Shown: positions 23,793-32,166 of the stretch, in pieces
Layout: every line of letters starts with the position of its first letter
How positions within the stretch are numbered: position 1 is the first letter of the stretch
Assembly: GCA_964632395.1 (NCBI GenBank)
Contig: CAZWES010000009.1
Span: forward strand, 1 to 40,495
Direction: 5' to 3'
Length of the DNA stretch: 40,495 nucleotides
Source of the DNA: CAZWES01 sp964632395
Lineage (GTDB): Bacteria; Patescibacteriota; Gracilibacteria; Peribacterales; Peribacteraceae
Notes under the pieces: generated by a model
Database searches by the model: none
What the model saw: only the letters and a program-made list of their open reading frames with translations
Told to the model about the DNA's origin: nothing
Translations under genes and position numbers: made by a program

Positions 23793-26700
23793 TTACTCCT
23801 TTAGCTCTTCTTTAAGGTCATCCATACGCTCTTTAAGAGTCGAGAGATAGTGAGGAACCATTCTTCTACTAATGTCTCCTTGTGTAAACAACCTCTTTGC
23901 AGCACTACTTTTAGGCGGAGTTAGTTCACGCCCGGCTATTGCTTTCACTCTTCCTTCCTTGAAGTAATTCCTACACCTTTCAATTCCTTTCTTGCCATTA
24001 ACCTCCTTTGCAACCTTGCCCTGGAATGCAACGTACACCAAAACTGAGAAAACAACATCTGATAGCTCGTCTTCCCCCGCTGGGTTTGTAGCTGCAAAGA
24101 GTATGAGTAATTGCTTTTCCCATTCATCGTATTCTGGGTGATTAAGAAGTTTGGCAGGATCATCAACAGAAGCAATTCCACTGGTATCATCACCTACTAT
24201 TTTATCAAGCACCTTAACAACACCACGATCCAGGAGGTGTTGCAGATTCTCTCTCTTTTTGCCAGCGGACACTCTATCACGCTCTTTGGAGAGAACAAGT
24301 AGGTCATCCACATTTGTTATTTCTGAGAGCATCATTTCTTCAAGCTTGTTTGTTCTCGATCCGGATGCGTTCTGCAATCTCCTCGCATTCTCTTCAATCT
24401 CCCTCTTTCTATCCTCCTGATTGGCTGATAAATTCAAATTACTCAAGGCATCTATCTCTGCATTTGCCTCCTCAATTTCCCCAATGGTACGAGTTACCCT
24501 GCTCTCTTCCTCGCTCTTTATTTCTTCCTTTGCACCACATATAAACCTTTGCACATCTTCATCTTCCAGTATGTTATGCATCTCCTTCGGCATAACTGAT
24601 ACCGGAACCACAACGCTATCCTCAATAGTTGCAGGTACTTTGTCCTTATCTTCATCTGAGACCGTACCGAACATGTATAACGCATCAATATCTCTTACAT
24701 CGGCAACCTTTGGTTTCTTCCCTCTACGCGCAAGCAGATGACGCAGAAAATTATCCGCATCTTTTATGTGTAAGTGCATTTCCTTTGGATCGTTGCCACT
24801 CAATGTTGTCTCCAGCATTACATTTGCAAAAAGCGTATCCAGGTAAGCCTTGTACTGCTCAAATAGAACTCTGTTCTCCGGAAGCTTGTTAGGCTCAATT
24901 TCCTTCTCGGCATTTTTAATTAGCGGATCGTAGTATCTATTTGCAGCAGTTAGGAGCCAGCTATCCGCACCTTCTTTGGTAAAGAATTGCAAAATGCCCG
25001 GCTTGAGCACCCAACCGGAAATTGTTCCGGAGAACGAATCAGGATCAAACTTTGCAACATTTTCCATTGTACCCCTAAGAGTTGACTCATCGCCTGTAAG
25101 GAGCAGTATGCTACGGTGATCAAAGTTCGCACGAACATAATTGTAAATTTCCTCTACTTCCGGATCTGCAACACCTGCTGCTACCCCCTCGTTAAAAGTG
25201 CCCGTTCCCGCTGGCCAATCAATTTTAAGTCTCTCTACTTTTCTGCCGCCTACGTATGAACCTGCACGGGTTTTAAGATCTTTTAGGCGATACGCAACAA
25301 GCAATGCAAAAATATCGCGCTTAAGTAGCTCAAAGTAGAGCATGCGCTCGCGGGAATTTTCAACTTCATCAATTTTCTCTGCTACTGGAGGGACAATAAC
25401 ACCAGACATTGCGGCAGCTCTGACTACAGCAGCTGCAGTAATTGCCTTTTCATTAGCACTAAACACAAGCTTATCAAGCCACCCCTTCAACTGTGCTTCA
25501 CTCGGCGCATTAGCAATCTTATCAATGTGCCTCTGCATATCCTCAATAAACCTCTCCGGTTTAGCTAAAACATCGCGCATGTATTCTTCCGTTTTCACTT
25601 CTTCTTCCAGATCCAGTCCTTCACCCATGCAAAAAGCTACCAGGCTGTCTATTGGTTGACCGATTATCTGGAACGAATGAAGCCCGTAGTAAAGCCTTAC
25701 CACTGCATCCTTGCTCCACTTTGCTGCCCCAACTGAGGAGTCAAATCCCCATTCTATAACTTCAGGACCTTTATTCTTAATAATTAGACCAGCATCCTTT
25801 GCAGTGCCAGCCACAAACTGCCATGCGCCAGCTACATTATCCAACACATCATCCCTGGTTTTAGGATAAGTTAATCTGACCCATGTTTTTATATCTTCGT
25901 ACTTATCGGCAGAAATTTCTTTACCCCACTCGTACGCACCTTCCGCTTTGTGCATCGCTTCCCTCCCCAAAACCTGCGCTTTTGCCGTCTGCCTCTTCGC
26001 CCAATCCCATATTTTATCCCCCGCCGCCTCGATCATTTCTTCGGCTTTCTCAAGCTTTGTAAGATTGGGCCTGATTCTGGAAGTTGGGGAATGTGTTTTA
26101 CTCTCCGCAATGATCACATCAAGCATCGACATATCGCCATTACCCTTATCCTGGTATTCCTCTTTAAGGTACTTCGCCCCTTCATTCGCCATATCTTCAT
26201 CTTTCCCGGTTGAAAGATTGTTGAGCGCGGCAACGTTTATGCAAAGAGCTTCGAACGCATCATAAGCAAGCCTGTATGCATCATCTTCATCTGAACCGGC
26301 TTCCATGTATCTTTTAATTCTCCCCGCATCCAGATTGGAAGGAGCTCCTTCGCTGTAAACCTTATCCCCACTTTTTCCGTGTATGTTTCCTCTCCAGCTT
26401 AAAAGGCTGTTAATCGTTATCGGATTATCAGGATTGTTCAGTTCTCTGAGTGCAGCATGCCCCGCATTTGTTCCAAGCAAATAATTTACACTCTTTGAAC
26501 CTCTCCTGAATTGCTCATATGCGCCCTTTCGCTCTTCATCCGAAAGACGATACAAATGCTCTCCGAGCAGGTCCCTATTTGAACTCTTTTTGTATGCTGA
26601 ATTTGCTGCAACAAGCAGGGGGAGCCCCACAATAGCTGCTTTCCATCCCCTACCTCCGTTCTTCCAGCGGTCCCTCAAGAGCCACGCACCGGCAACGATA

Positions 26701-29660
26701 ATTCCCACAACTTTTGCCTTATCCACCCAGTCTCCACTCCACGTTTCACGCAGCATTTCCAATCCTGAACGGAATCCGCGCTCGAGTGGATCTTTAAAGA
26801 GTTCACGTTTTTCCAGTTGCTCCATAGCAAGCTTGCGCTCTCTGCTCTGGCGCTCAAGATGGATTTTTATCTGCCTGACATACCGGAATGCTTTTCCATG
26901 CGTGAGAGTGAAGGCAACCTCTCCATTTGCATCTTTAACTTCAACTTTTGGCTTGGATTTATCACAAAAAGCTTTTATGAGTGCTTCCTTTGCCCCGGGA
27001 TATTTGCCGGTTTCCTTGAGTATCGCCTGCAAGCCCGGCCTCGCGGATTCGGGGTTATTGAGCCACTGTGAAAATCTGGTTTCCCCAACTGCGATCGACT
27101 CACCTTCATGCTCTGTTTCCGCAAGTATCTTTAGCGCAGTCCTTTCCACATCAAGACCTAATTTTCTTTTCATCGGAGCAAGAATGTCACCACCCTCATA
27201 TTCTGCAAATTCCTCCTGACCGACAAGATATTCCTCCAGACGCTTCCTCTCTCCCTTACTTAGCTTTTTCAAGCATGCATCCGGATCTCCATCCAGATAT
27301 TCATTGGCCTCATCCATGCCCTTGTTCATTGCAAGCCAAAAAGCAGTCTGCTGAACCTTAATCGGTCGCCCCACCCAATTCTCCGCAAGACGAGCCATTG
27401 GATAAGCACTGGCAGTAGCAAGCAATAACACCTGATCATTGTGCTGCTTGGGACTCGTAGCCGTGCTTCTCGCAAGCTCTCTGTCGTCTTCCTTTTTCTG
27501 CCTGTCTTTTTCCAATGCTGCATATGCCCTGTTAACTTCCTTCTCCCCGCTCTTAGCAGCACTCTTAAATATTTCAATAGCTTTTCTGTAGCGCTTAATG
27601 TCCCTCTTTTGATTGAGGATTTCAAGAAGCTTAGGATCGAGTTCCGGATCGTAGAAATCACGAGGTATGTTTTTTACGTAGGCCCACCAAACACTAATCC
27701 CCTCTCCCGCCAAAGCATATGCCTCTCTGAAAGTTAATTTTACACGATCTTTCAATGGAGTAATGTGCACTTCGTGTTTGTGCATATGTTTTAGATGTTC
27801 TTTTGCCTTTGCTCCAATGGCACGTCTATCTAGCTTTGCCGCCAGCTTACTCTGGAACGCGTCTCTACCTGCCTTATTGAACAATACTGTCTGATTAGCA
27901 GCTACATTAAAAGTCTTATCTGTATCTTCGTCTTTAAGCTCTTGCAGTATTTTTTCTGCTTCTTCCAGAGGAGTCAGAGGAGTCGTAGCATTAACTTCAT
28001 CTCCAACCCACAAGAGCGCTATAGCATGTTTTAGGACCTCCTCATTGAACTCGTACTGATCCACCCCTTCCTTTGGGGCCAGAGAAAGATCAATCAGTAT
28101 CCCCGCAGCCTTTTTTCTATGATCCTCATCACCCTCAAGATCGAGATCGTGCACTTCCTCCTCAACAAACCTACAAACAGTCCCTATCCCGATTTCTGTT
28201 AGATCTGCATTTTTGATATTTCCGGCCAATTCCGGTGGCATCTGCGACCTTGAAAGAAGACCCCCGATGGAAATTCCCGTAGGATTATTGATGCCATACT
28301 TTTTCTCGAGATGCCTAAACAGGTTACTTGGATCCCAGACTGCGTACAAATCTGGAATCAAATTGTCGAGCACATCTTTATCCAATCCTGTTCCCATCCA
28401 AGCTGGATCCATAAGCACCTCATTCTTTCCACCAACCAACAATTTTTCAGAAAATATTTTTACATGTCCATCAGTAATATCCGTCTTGTAATCAATTTTT
28501 ACTCTCTTTATGAGTGCATCCACATTTTCTTGTATAAGTGAGAAACCTCCGCCCTCCAAACCAGCCGCCCACTTGATCTCATCTCCATCTGCACCCTCAT
28601 CAATAATCTCCCGACCGGAAAGTTTAATATTCAGAATTAAAGAATCCGCCAATGGCACATCACCATCTAGTGCACTGGCAAGGAAAGCGGTTGCATTTAT
28701 CCCTCCAACTTTTTCCAGATACTCCTTTCTCTCCTTAAAACCACCAGCAATAAGAACCGACTCCTCTTTCCCCAATTCTTCTATCATCCCATCAAGAACA
28801 CTTTTTACCTCCTCCTCAGCATTACCAAGGAGCTCATTGATAGTTTTTTTATCCTCATCTGAAAGCTTAAGCAGCGACTTCGATTCGAGATTTGTTATCA
28901 GCCTAAGCACCATTCTATCCGTGAACACGTCTTCATCTTTCATGTTTTTGTATGCATCAAGCTGCTCAAGACGTTCCTTGAGCGCACCGTCACCCAAAAT
29001 GGACACCACCTCACTCTTTTTTCTCCCCTCGATATATCCCAAAACATTCAGATTGCTAAACTCTATAAGCGCCTGTCGCCAGCCGATCAGCTCGCTCTGA
29101 TTTTCTGGATCGTACTTCTCAAGCAGTGTTTTTATTTTCCCAACTTCTGGCAGATCCAGGTACTCTTCTCCACCCTTCTCCATTTCATCTATGCGCTTTT
29201 CGAGTTCACTTATTCTGTTTAATGCATCCCTAATCTCTTCCAGCGAATCATCAGTATCAGATGCTACGTCTTCCAGTGTACCAACAAGCACACTGTGCTC
29301 TCTCTCTCGCTCCCTCGCCCATTCTTCCCTGTACTTAAGAACCTGGTCTCTTATCTCTTCAGGTATCCAGAAGATGTTTGCTGAATTCACTTCTGCTAAA
29401 CCAAGGATCATTCTTACATATGCAGGATTTTTTAGAAACTCCGGCAGCTTCCCCTCTCTGGTTGCCACGGCAAGATTAAAATATCTATACATTTGTTCGG
29501 CCTGATATTCGTTTCCCTCCAGTCCTTCCTTGATCGGCTCAGGTGGCAATGCTCCTTCAGGCGGAGTTTTTGGTTTGGGACCCCTCTGCCGCACGAACCT
29601 GTTCTCCCGGAACAGCATGTCATCATTCCCTGTGTTTGAGTTGTGTTTTTGAATATTCAT
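23793..29660 (-). CDS. Unknown giant 1955-residue protein, first gene of the four-gene cluster
   Basis: One of the longest genes for a genome of this kind, and of no family I recognise. It lacks a signal peptide. Residues 1-50 are basic and Pro-rich; most of the rest looks helical and strongly charged, with coiled-coil stretches near 110-165 (ALNRISELEKRIDEMEKG) and about 1690-1760. Two hydrophobic segments close together at about 980-993 (VGIIVAGAWLL) and 1005-1020 (AAIVGLPLLVAANSAY) could form a membrane hairpin, splitting the protein into two large halves on the same side. Residues about 1218-1325 are amphipathic and Trp/Ala-rich (WDWAKRQTAKAQVLGREAM), similar in character to the small cluster proteins. 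A strong promoter lies 35 bp upstream. No repeat insert is seen. Long open antisense frames over it are shadows of its codon bias. Confidence 0.85.
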   Translation of the reverse strand: MNIQKHNSNTGNDDMLFRENRFVRQRGPKPKTPPEGALPPEPIKEGLEGNEYQAEQMYRYFNLAVATREGKLPEFLKNPAYVRMILGLAEVNSANIFWIPEEIRDQVLKYREEWAREREREHSVLVGTLEDVASDTDDSLEEIRDALNRISELEKRIDEMEKGGEEYLDLPEVGKIKTLLEKYDPENQSELIGWRQALIEFSNLNVLGYIEGRKKSEVVSILGDGALKERLEQLDAYKNMKDEDVFTDRMVLRLITNLESKSLLKLSDEDKKTINELLGNAEEEVKSVLDGMIEELGKEESVLIAGGFKERKEYLEKVGGINATAFLASALDGDVPLADSLILNIKLSGREIIDEGADGDEIKWAAGLEGGGFSLIQENVDALIKRVKIDYKTDITDGHVKIFSEKLLVGGKNEVLMDPAWMGTGLDKDVLDNLIPDLYAVWDPSNLFRHLEKKYGINNPTGISIGGLLSRSQMPPELAGNIKNADLTEIGIGTVCRFVEEEVHDLDLEGDEDHRKKAAGILIDLSLAPKEGVDQYEFNEEVLKHAIALLWVGDEVNATTPLTPLEEAEKILQELKDEDTDKTFNVAANQTVLFNKAGRDAFQSKLAAKLDRRAIGAKAKEHLKHMHKHEVHITPLKDRVKLTFREAYALAGEGISVWWAYVKNIPRDFYDPELDPKLLEILNQKRDIKRYRKAIEIFKSAAKSGEKEVNRAYAALEKDRQKKEDDRELARSTATSPKQHNDQVLLLATASAYPMARLAENWVGRPIKVQQTAFWLAMNKGMDEANEYLDGDPDACLKKLSKGERKRLEEYLVGQEEFAEYEGGDILAPMKRKLGLDVERTALKILAETEHEGESIAVGETRFSQWLNNPESARPGLQAILKETGKYPGAKEALIKAFCDKSKPKVEVKDANGEVAFTLTHGKAFRYVRQIKIHLERQSRERKLAMEQLEKRELFKDPLERGFRSGLEMLRETWSGDWVDKAKVVGIIVAGAWLLRDRWKNGGRGWKAAIVGLPLLVAANSAYKKSSNRDLLGEHLYRLSDEERKGAYEQFRRGSKSVNYLLGTNAGHAALRELNNPDNPITINSLLSWRGNIHGKSGDKVYSEGAPSNLDAGRIKRYMEAGSDEDDAYRLAYDAFEALCINVAALNNLSTGKDEDMANEGAKYLKEEYQDKGNGDMSMLDVIIAESKTHSPTSRIRPNLTKLEKAEEMIEAAGDKIWDWAKRQTAKAQVLGREAMHKAEGAYEWGKEISADKYEDIKTWVRLTYPKTRDDVLDNVAGAWQFVAGTAKDAGLIIKNKGPEVIEWGFDSSVGAAKWSKDAVVRLYYGLHSFQIIGQPIDSLVAFCMGEGLDLEEEVKTEEYMRDVLAKPERFIEDMQRHIDKIANAPSEAQLKGWLDKLVFSANEKAITAAAVVRAAAMSGVIVPPVAEKIDEVENSRERMLYFELLKRDIFALLVAYRLKDLKTRAGSYVGGRKVERLKIDWPAGTGTFNEGVAAGVADPEVEEIYNYVRANFDHRSILLLTGDESTLRGTMENVAKFDPDSFSGTISGWVLKPGILQFFTKEGADSWLLTAANRYYDPLIKNAEKEIEPNKLPENRVLFEQYKAYLDTLFANVMLETTLSGNDPKEMHLHIKDADNFLRHLLARRGKKPKVADVRDIDALYMFGTVSDEDKDKVPATIEDSVVVPVSVMPKEMHNILEDEDVQRFICGAKEEIKSEEESRVTRTIGEIEEANAEIDALSNLNLSANQEDRKREIEENARRLQNASGSRTNKLEEMMLSEITNVDDLLVLSKERDRVSAGKKRENLQHLLDRGVVKVLDKIVGDDTSGIASVDDPAKLLNHPEYDEWEKQLLILFAATNPAGEDELSDVVFSVLVYVAFQGKVAKEVNGKKGIERCRNYFKEGRVKAIAGRELTPPKSSAAKRLFTQGDISRRMVPHYLSTLKERMDDLKEELKE

Positions 29661-29694
29661 ATTTCGAAAATCTCAATACAAGTAAAATCCAATA

Positions 29695-29723
29695 ATTATA
29701 CCTCATTTCCCCCAAATATTCAA
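29695..29723 (-). promoter_or_regulatory. Promoter of the four-gene cluster
   Basis: On the minus strand TTGAAT (29718-29723), exactly 17 bp, and TATAAT (29695-29700). The start would be near 29688, with a leader of about 28 nt and no Shine-Dalgarno sequence before the ATG at 29660. Confidence 0.75.
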
Positions 29724-29783
29724 TTCCATCCTTGGCACTATTAAGCCAAAAAACGCCCGCCGAGGAGTAGAATCCCCTTTGCC

Positions 29784-30308
29784 ATGCAACGCTTGACCGC
29801 TCTAGCGCTCTCCTCCACCGTTTTCCTGGTGGCCATTGCAACAGTCACTTTGCTCTCACGTATGCCATTTGGAGAGGTCTATTCGACTCTCCTCGGAAGC
29901 GCTGAAGGGAGTAAAACGGCAATCGTGAACCTCGCAGGATGCGAGAAGCCGGAAGTGGATTTGAGCGTCGCAGAAAAAAACGGATCTGCGTACATCATTA
30001 TGAAATTGAGTGACAAGAAAACTGACGAGGTGTATCTGACGATTCCTGTTAGCTGGAACCTGGAAGAAGTACGCGGAGTTTATATTCAGGATATTGCAAA
30101 GTATCCTTCAGATGGAAAGCTGACCCTTTTTGTTCCACTTGAACAGGGAAGCGTAGAGCTTAGGTTTGCCGCTGCAGAAAAGTTTGAGAGCATAGCATTT
30201 TCACACGATGCCCCCTCCCCTGCCCTTGTCACCATTACAAAAATTTTCCTGGATAATGGGGAACCAGTGCGAGAAGTGAGAGTGATTGAAGAGGCAGGAA
30301 TCTTGTAG
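29784..30308 (+). CDS. Membrane-anchored or secreted protein, function unknown
   Basis: 174 residues. The N-terminal hydrophobic stretch (LALSSTVFLVAIATVTLLS, residues 6-24) reads as a signal anchor or an uncleaved signal; no lipobox is present. The remainder is predicted mainly beta (residues 45-170: YIIMKLSDKK, VYLTIPVSW, LRFAAAEKF), rather like a small extracellular beta-sandwich with valine-rich strands. I do not recognise the family. It is divergent from the four-gene cluster and shares its 120-bp intergenic region; TAGAAT at 29770-29775 could be a -10 box, but the -35 is poor. A repeat-filled gap separates it from the CofE-like gene downstream. Confidence 0.65.
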   Translation: MQRLTALALSSTVFLVAIATVTLLSRMPFGEVYSTLLGSAEGSKTAIVNLAGCEKPEVDLSVAEKNGSAYIIMKLSDKKTDEVYLTIPVSWNLEEVRGVYIQDIAKYPSDGKLTLFVPLEQGSVELRFAAAEKFESIAFSHDAPSPALVTITKIFLDNGEPVREVRVIEEAGIL

Positions 30309-30329
30309 CTCAGGGAGACAAGCACCGAA

Positions 30330-30425
30330 TTCCAAATTCCAAAAGAATCTCAAATTCCAAATCTCGAATAGGCCTTGGAATTTGATATTTGGAATTCTTT
30401 TGGTGCTTGGTGCTTGGAATTTGGA
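30330..30425. repeat. AATTCCAAA/GTGCTTGG inverted repeat block
   Basis: The left half carries AATTCCAAATTCCAAAAGAA and the right half its inverse (TTTGGAATTCTTTTGG, then GTGCTTGG units), so the block can fold back on itself. A 24-bp part is shared with the tract inside carA (18635-18696). It fills the gap between two genes on the plus strand. Confidence 0.8.
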
Positions 30426-30472
30426 GCTTAATTCTGAGCTCATACCAAACTTATGAACTAAAATGTGCACAT

Positions 30473-31315
30473 ATGGAACTACTCCCTCTCAAAACCCTGC
30501 GTATTAATCCCGGTGATGACCTCGCTGAGATTTTGAATAACGCATCAGAATTTCATGTGGATGACATCCTCGTTCTCTCATCCAAGGCCGTTGCAATAAG
30601 CGAAAACCGAATGATTGACCTTTCATCACTCACACCAACTGATGAAGCAAAAAAATATGCAGATGAATGTGGTCGCACACCAGCCTTCTGCCAGGCGGTT
30701 CTTGAGGAGATGAAAAAGAGAAACGGGGAGGTTCGCGGTACATGCCCCGGCGCAATCATCACGGAACTCAGGCCTGATGGATTGACTCAAGGAGTGATAT
30801 TGACCGCAAACGCAGGGCTGGATGAATCGAATGCACCGGAAGGGAAAGCCGTTGGATGGCCGGAGAATCCTGTGGAATCAGCAAAAAAGCTTAGAGAAGA
30901 ATTTGTAGAACGAAGTAAGGGAAAAGGGCAAAGGGAAAAGGGCAAAGGATTAGCAAAAAACTTGTTTTCCCTTTGCCCTTTTCCCCTTTCCCTTTGCCCT
31001 AAAAATCTAGGAATAATCATCACCGACTCCTGCACCCGCCCCCGACGCTGGGGCGTAACCGCCTACGCCCTTGCAGTCAGCGGAATCGATCCCTTGCGAG
31101 ACGAAGCTGGAAAAAGTGACCTCTTCGGCAGAAAACTTAGAATCACAAAAGAGGCGGTTGCCGATCAGCTCGCAACCGCTGCAAATATGTTGATGGGAAA
31201 TGCGGACCAATGCGTACCCGCGGTAATCATCCGAGATCATGGCATTGAGCTGAGTGATTACGAAGGATGGGTTCCGGGGATTGAACCGGAAGAAGATTTG
31301 TTTAAGTGTTTGTAA
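30473..31315 (+). CDS. CofE-like F420-0:gamma-glutamyl ligase family protein with a repeat insert
   Basis: In methanogens and actinobacteria CofE adds glutamate to coenzyme F420-0. Family features: LPLKTLRINPGDDLAEIL at the start, DDILVLSSKAVAISENRMID, then GIIITDSCTRPRRWGVTAYALAVSGIDPL and RKLRITKEAVADQLATAAN. The canonical DSFGRPWR is changed to DSCTRPRR. The ATG at 30473 gives 280 residues; the open frame upstream is the translated repeat. Residues about 149-176 (GKGQREKGKGLAKNLF...) are encoded by an inverted repeat just before the conserved GIIITDS. No other F420 gene is in the window, so the substrate may differ. The last 15 bp of the gene approach the terminator of an antisense-strand RNA. 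Confidence 0.8.
   Translation: MELLPLKTLRINPGDDLAEILNNASEFHVDDILVLSSKAVAISENRMIDLSSLTPTDEAKKYADECGRTPAFCQAVLEEMKKRNGEVRGTCPGAIITELRPDGLTQGVILTANAGLDESNAPEGKAVGWPENPVESAKKLREEFVERSKGKGQREKGKGLAKNLFSLCPFPLSLCPKNLGIIITDSCTRPRRWGVTAYALAVSGIDPLRDEAGKSDLFGRKLRITKEAVADQLATAANMLMGNADQCVPAVIIRDHGIELSDYEGWVPGIEPEEDLFKCL
30916..31000. repeat. AGGGAAAAGGGCAAAGGG inverted repeat, in frame in the CofE-like gene
   Basis: About 85 bp: the left arm is repeats of GGGAAAAGGGCAAA, the right arm the complement (TTTCCCTTTGCCC units), separated by about 20 bp. The arms pair over roughly 30 bp. In the protein it makes a basic stretch followed by a hydrophobic, Cys-containing one (FSLCPFPLSLCP). Confidence 0.85.
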
Positions 31316-31317
31316 AA

Positions 31318-31339
31318 CAAAAAAAGCCCCTTTCGGGGC
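31318..31339 (-). terminator. Intrinsic terminator on the minus strand
   Basis: Read on the minus strand: GCCCCGAAAGGGGC (5-bp stem, GAAA loop) followed by TTTTTTT. The plus strand has no T-run after the hairpin, so it mainly serves minus-strand transcription, where no protein gene exists. Confidence 0.75.
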
Positions 31340-31381
31340 GGGGTTCTGATTCCTCTTTCGAGGCGTCGCGGCTTGCCATCC
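31318..31381 (-). ncRNA. Candidate small RNA of about 64 nt with promoter and terminator
   Basis: A complete small transcription unit with no open frame. A near-consensus promoter (31388-31416) predicts a start near 31381. The RNA would begin with a single-stranded GATGGCAAGCCGCGACG, then a CCTC-GAAA-GAGG hairpin, a linker AATCAGAACCCC, the GCCCC-GAAA-GGGGC terminator hairpin and U7. The 5' segment is complementary (17 pairs, one G-U, one bulge) to the central arm of the divergent tRNA-like RNA at 31471-31491, which suggests an antisense partner. I match it to no known RNA family. It is antisense to the 3' UTR of the CofE-like gene. Confidence 0.5.
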
Positions 31382-31387
31382 AGCCCC

Positions 31388-31416
31388 AATATACTCCCCA
31401 GAAAGACTTGCGTCAA
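31388..31416 (-). promoter_or_regulatory. Promoter of the candidate small RNA
   Basis: On the minus strand TTGACG (31411-31416), exactly 17 bp, TATATT (31388-31393). Its -35 box overlaps that of the divergent plus-strand promoter. Confidence 0.65.
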
Positions 31417-31436
31417 GAGCTCTGGTGTACTATTGT
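31408..31436 (+). promoter_or_regulatory. Possible promoter of the tRNA-like RNA and purN
   Basis: TTGCGT (31408-31413), 17 bp, TATTGT (31431-31436). The match is weaker than for the divergent partner. The two -35 hexamers share bases 31411-31413, so the polymerases would compete. Confidence 0.4.
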
Positions 31437-31456
31437 CCACCTACCGTTTTGGATAT

Positions 31457-31526
31457 GGGGCCTGGCTAGGTAGCGTCGACGGCTTGCTATCTGTCGACCG
31501 GGGTTCAATTCCCCCAGGCTCCACCA
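31457..31526 (+). ncRNA. Compact Ala-type tRNA-like RNA
   Basis: 70 nt. A perfect 7-bp acceptor GGGGCCT/AGGCTCC contains the G3-U70 pair that marks alanine acceptors (tRNA-Ala and tmRNA); discriminator A and encoded CCA follow (31523-31526). The T arm is GGGG-TTCAATT-CCCC. The middle is abnormal: a 3-bp GCT/AGC mini arm, then an 8-bp stem GTCGACGG/CTGTCGAC with the 8-nt loop CTTGCTAT. The loop holds TGC (an Ala anticodon), but the base after it is T, not a purine, and there is no variable loop. The TCGACGG also recalls the 5' part of a tmRNA, but no tag-reading region exists. The CCA ends 11 bp before purN. Could be a degenerate tRNA, a tRNA mimic or a remnant. Confidence 0.45.
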
Positions 31527-31537
31527 GACGGTATTGT

Positions 31538-32158
31538 ATGTATATGAAATTCGTAGTTTTGTCCTCTTCCCGCGGCACAACACTCCAATCAGTAATTGAC
31601 CGAATGAATGACGGCTCTCTCACCGCAACATGCATTGGCCTTATCACGGATAAACCTGACCGCGGATGTATAGAAAAAGCAAGGGCCGCATCACTCCCCC
31701 ATCGCACAATTGATGTTGATCCAAAAAATGACCGTGAAACGTTTGATCGCAAAGTTCAGGAAGCAGTTGAATCACTTGCGGAAGAAAAAAGCGTTGATGC
31801 GGGTGAAGTGATTCTTGCCGAGATGGGATGGATGTGGATTCACACTCCATGGTTTATTGAAAAACATGAAGGAAAAATTTTAAATGTTCATCCGGCACTT
31901 TTACCAAAACACGGCGGCAAAGGAATGTATGGTCATCATGTTCATGACTCGGTTCTGAAATCTGGTGATACGGAATCTGGGATGACAATTCATGTGATGG
32001 ATAGCGAAGTTGATACGGGGAAAATACTGCTCCAAAAAACCTGTTCTGTGCTTCCGGATGATGACACAGGAACACTTCAGGAAAGAGTTCAGGAATTGGA
32101 GAAGGAGTGGTATCCGAAACTATTGCAAATGATTGAGGATGGAGAAATTATTATTTGA
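31538..32158 (+). CDS. purN: Phosphoribosylglycinamide formyltransferase family protein (PurN)
   Basis: Formyl transferase that makes formyl-GAR in purine synthesis with 10-formyl-THF. The fold starts KFVVLSSSRGTTLQSVID (a phosphate-binding loop SSSRGTTLQ), and the active site is in ILNVHPALLPKHGGKGMYGH (Asn and His) and MDSEVDTGKIL (Asp). This variant of the HPALLP loop is the PurN type with GGKGMYGHHVH known from several phyla. 206 residues from the ATG at 31538; an ATG at 31544 is also possible. No other purine genes lie nearby. It begins directly after the tRNA-like RNA and is probably co-transcribed with it. It is followed by the assembly gap. Confidence 0.85.
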   Translation: MYMKFVVLSSSRGTTLQSVIDRMNDGSLTATCIGLITDKPDRGCIEKARAASLPHRTIDVDPKNDRETFDRKVQEAVESLAEEKSVDAGEVILAEMGWMWIHTPWFIEKHEGKILNVHPALLPKHGGKGMYGHHVHDSVLKSGDTESGMTIHVMDSEVDTGKILLQKTCSVLPDDDTGTLQERVQELEKEWYPKLLQMIEDGEIII

Positions 32159-32166
32159 ATGATTAT

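Noticed and set aside
28510..29100. Long open frames antisense to the giant cluster genes (also 26590-27219, 22819-23400)
   Set aside because: They are Ser/Leu/Pro-rich mirror frames produced by the codon bias of the true minus-strand genes, with no domain, start context or promoter.
31457..31526. Plain tRNA-Ala(TGC) or a full tmRNA
   Set aside because: A normal tRNA-Ala fold does not fit (8-nt loop, T after the anticodon, no variable loop), and no tag-coding part exists between the halves, so it is listed only as tRNA-like.
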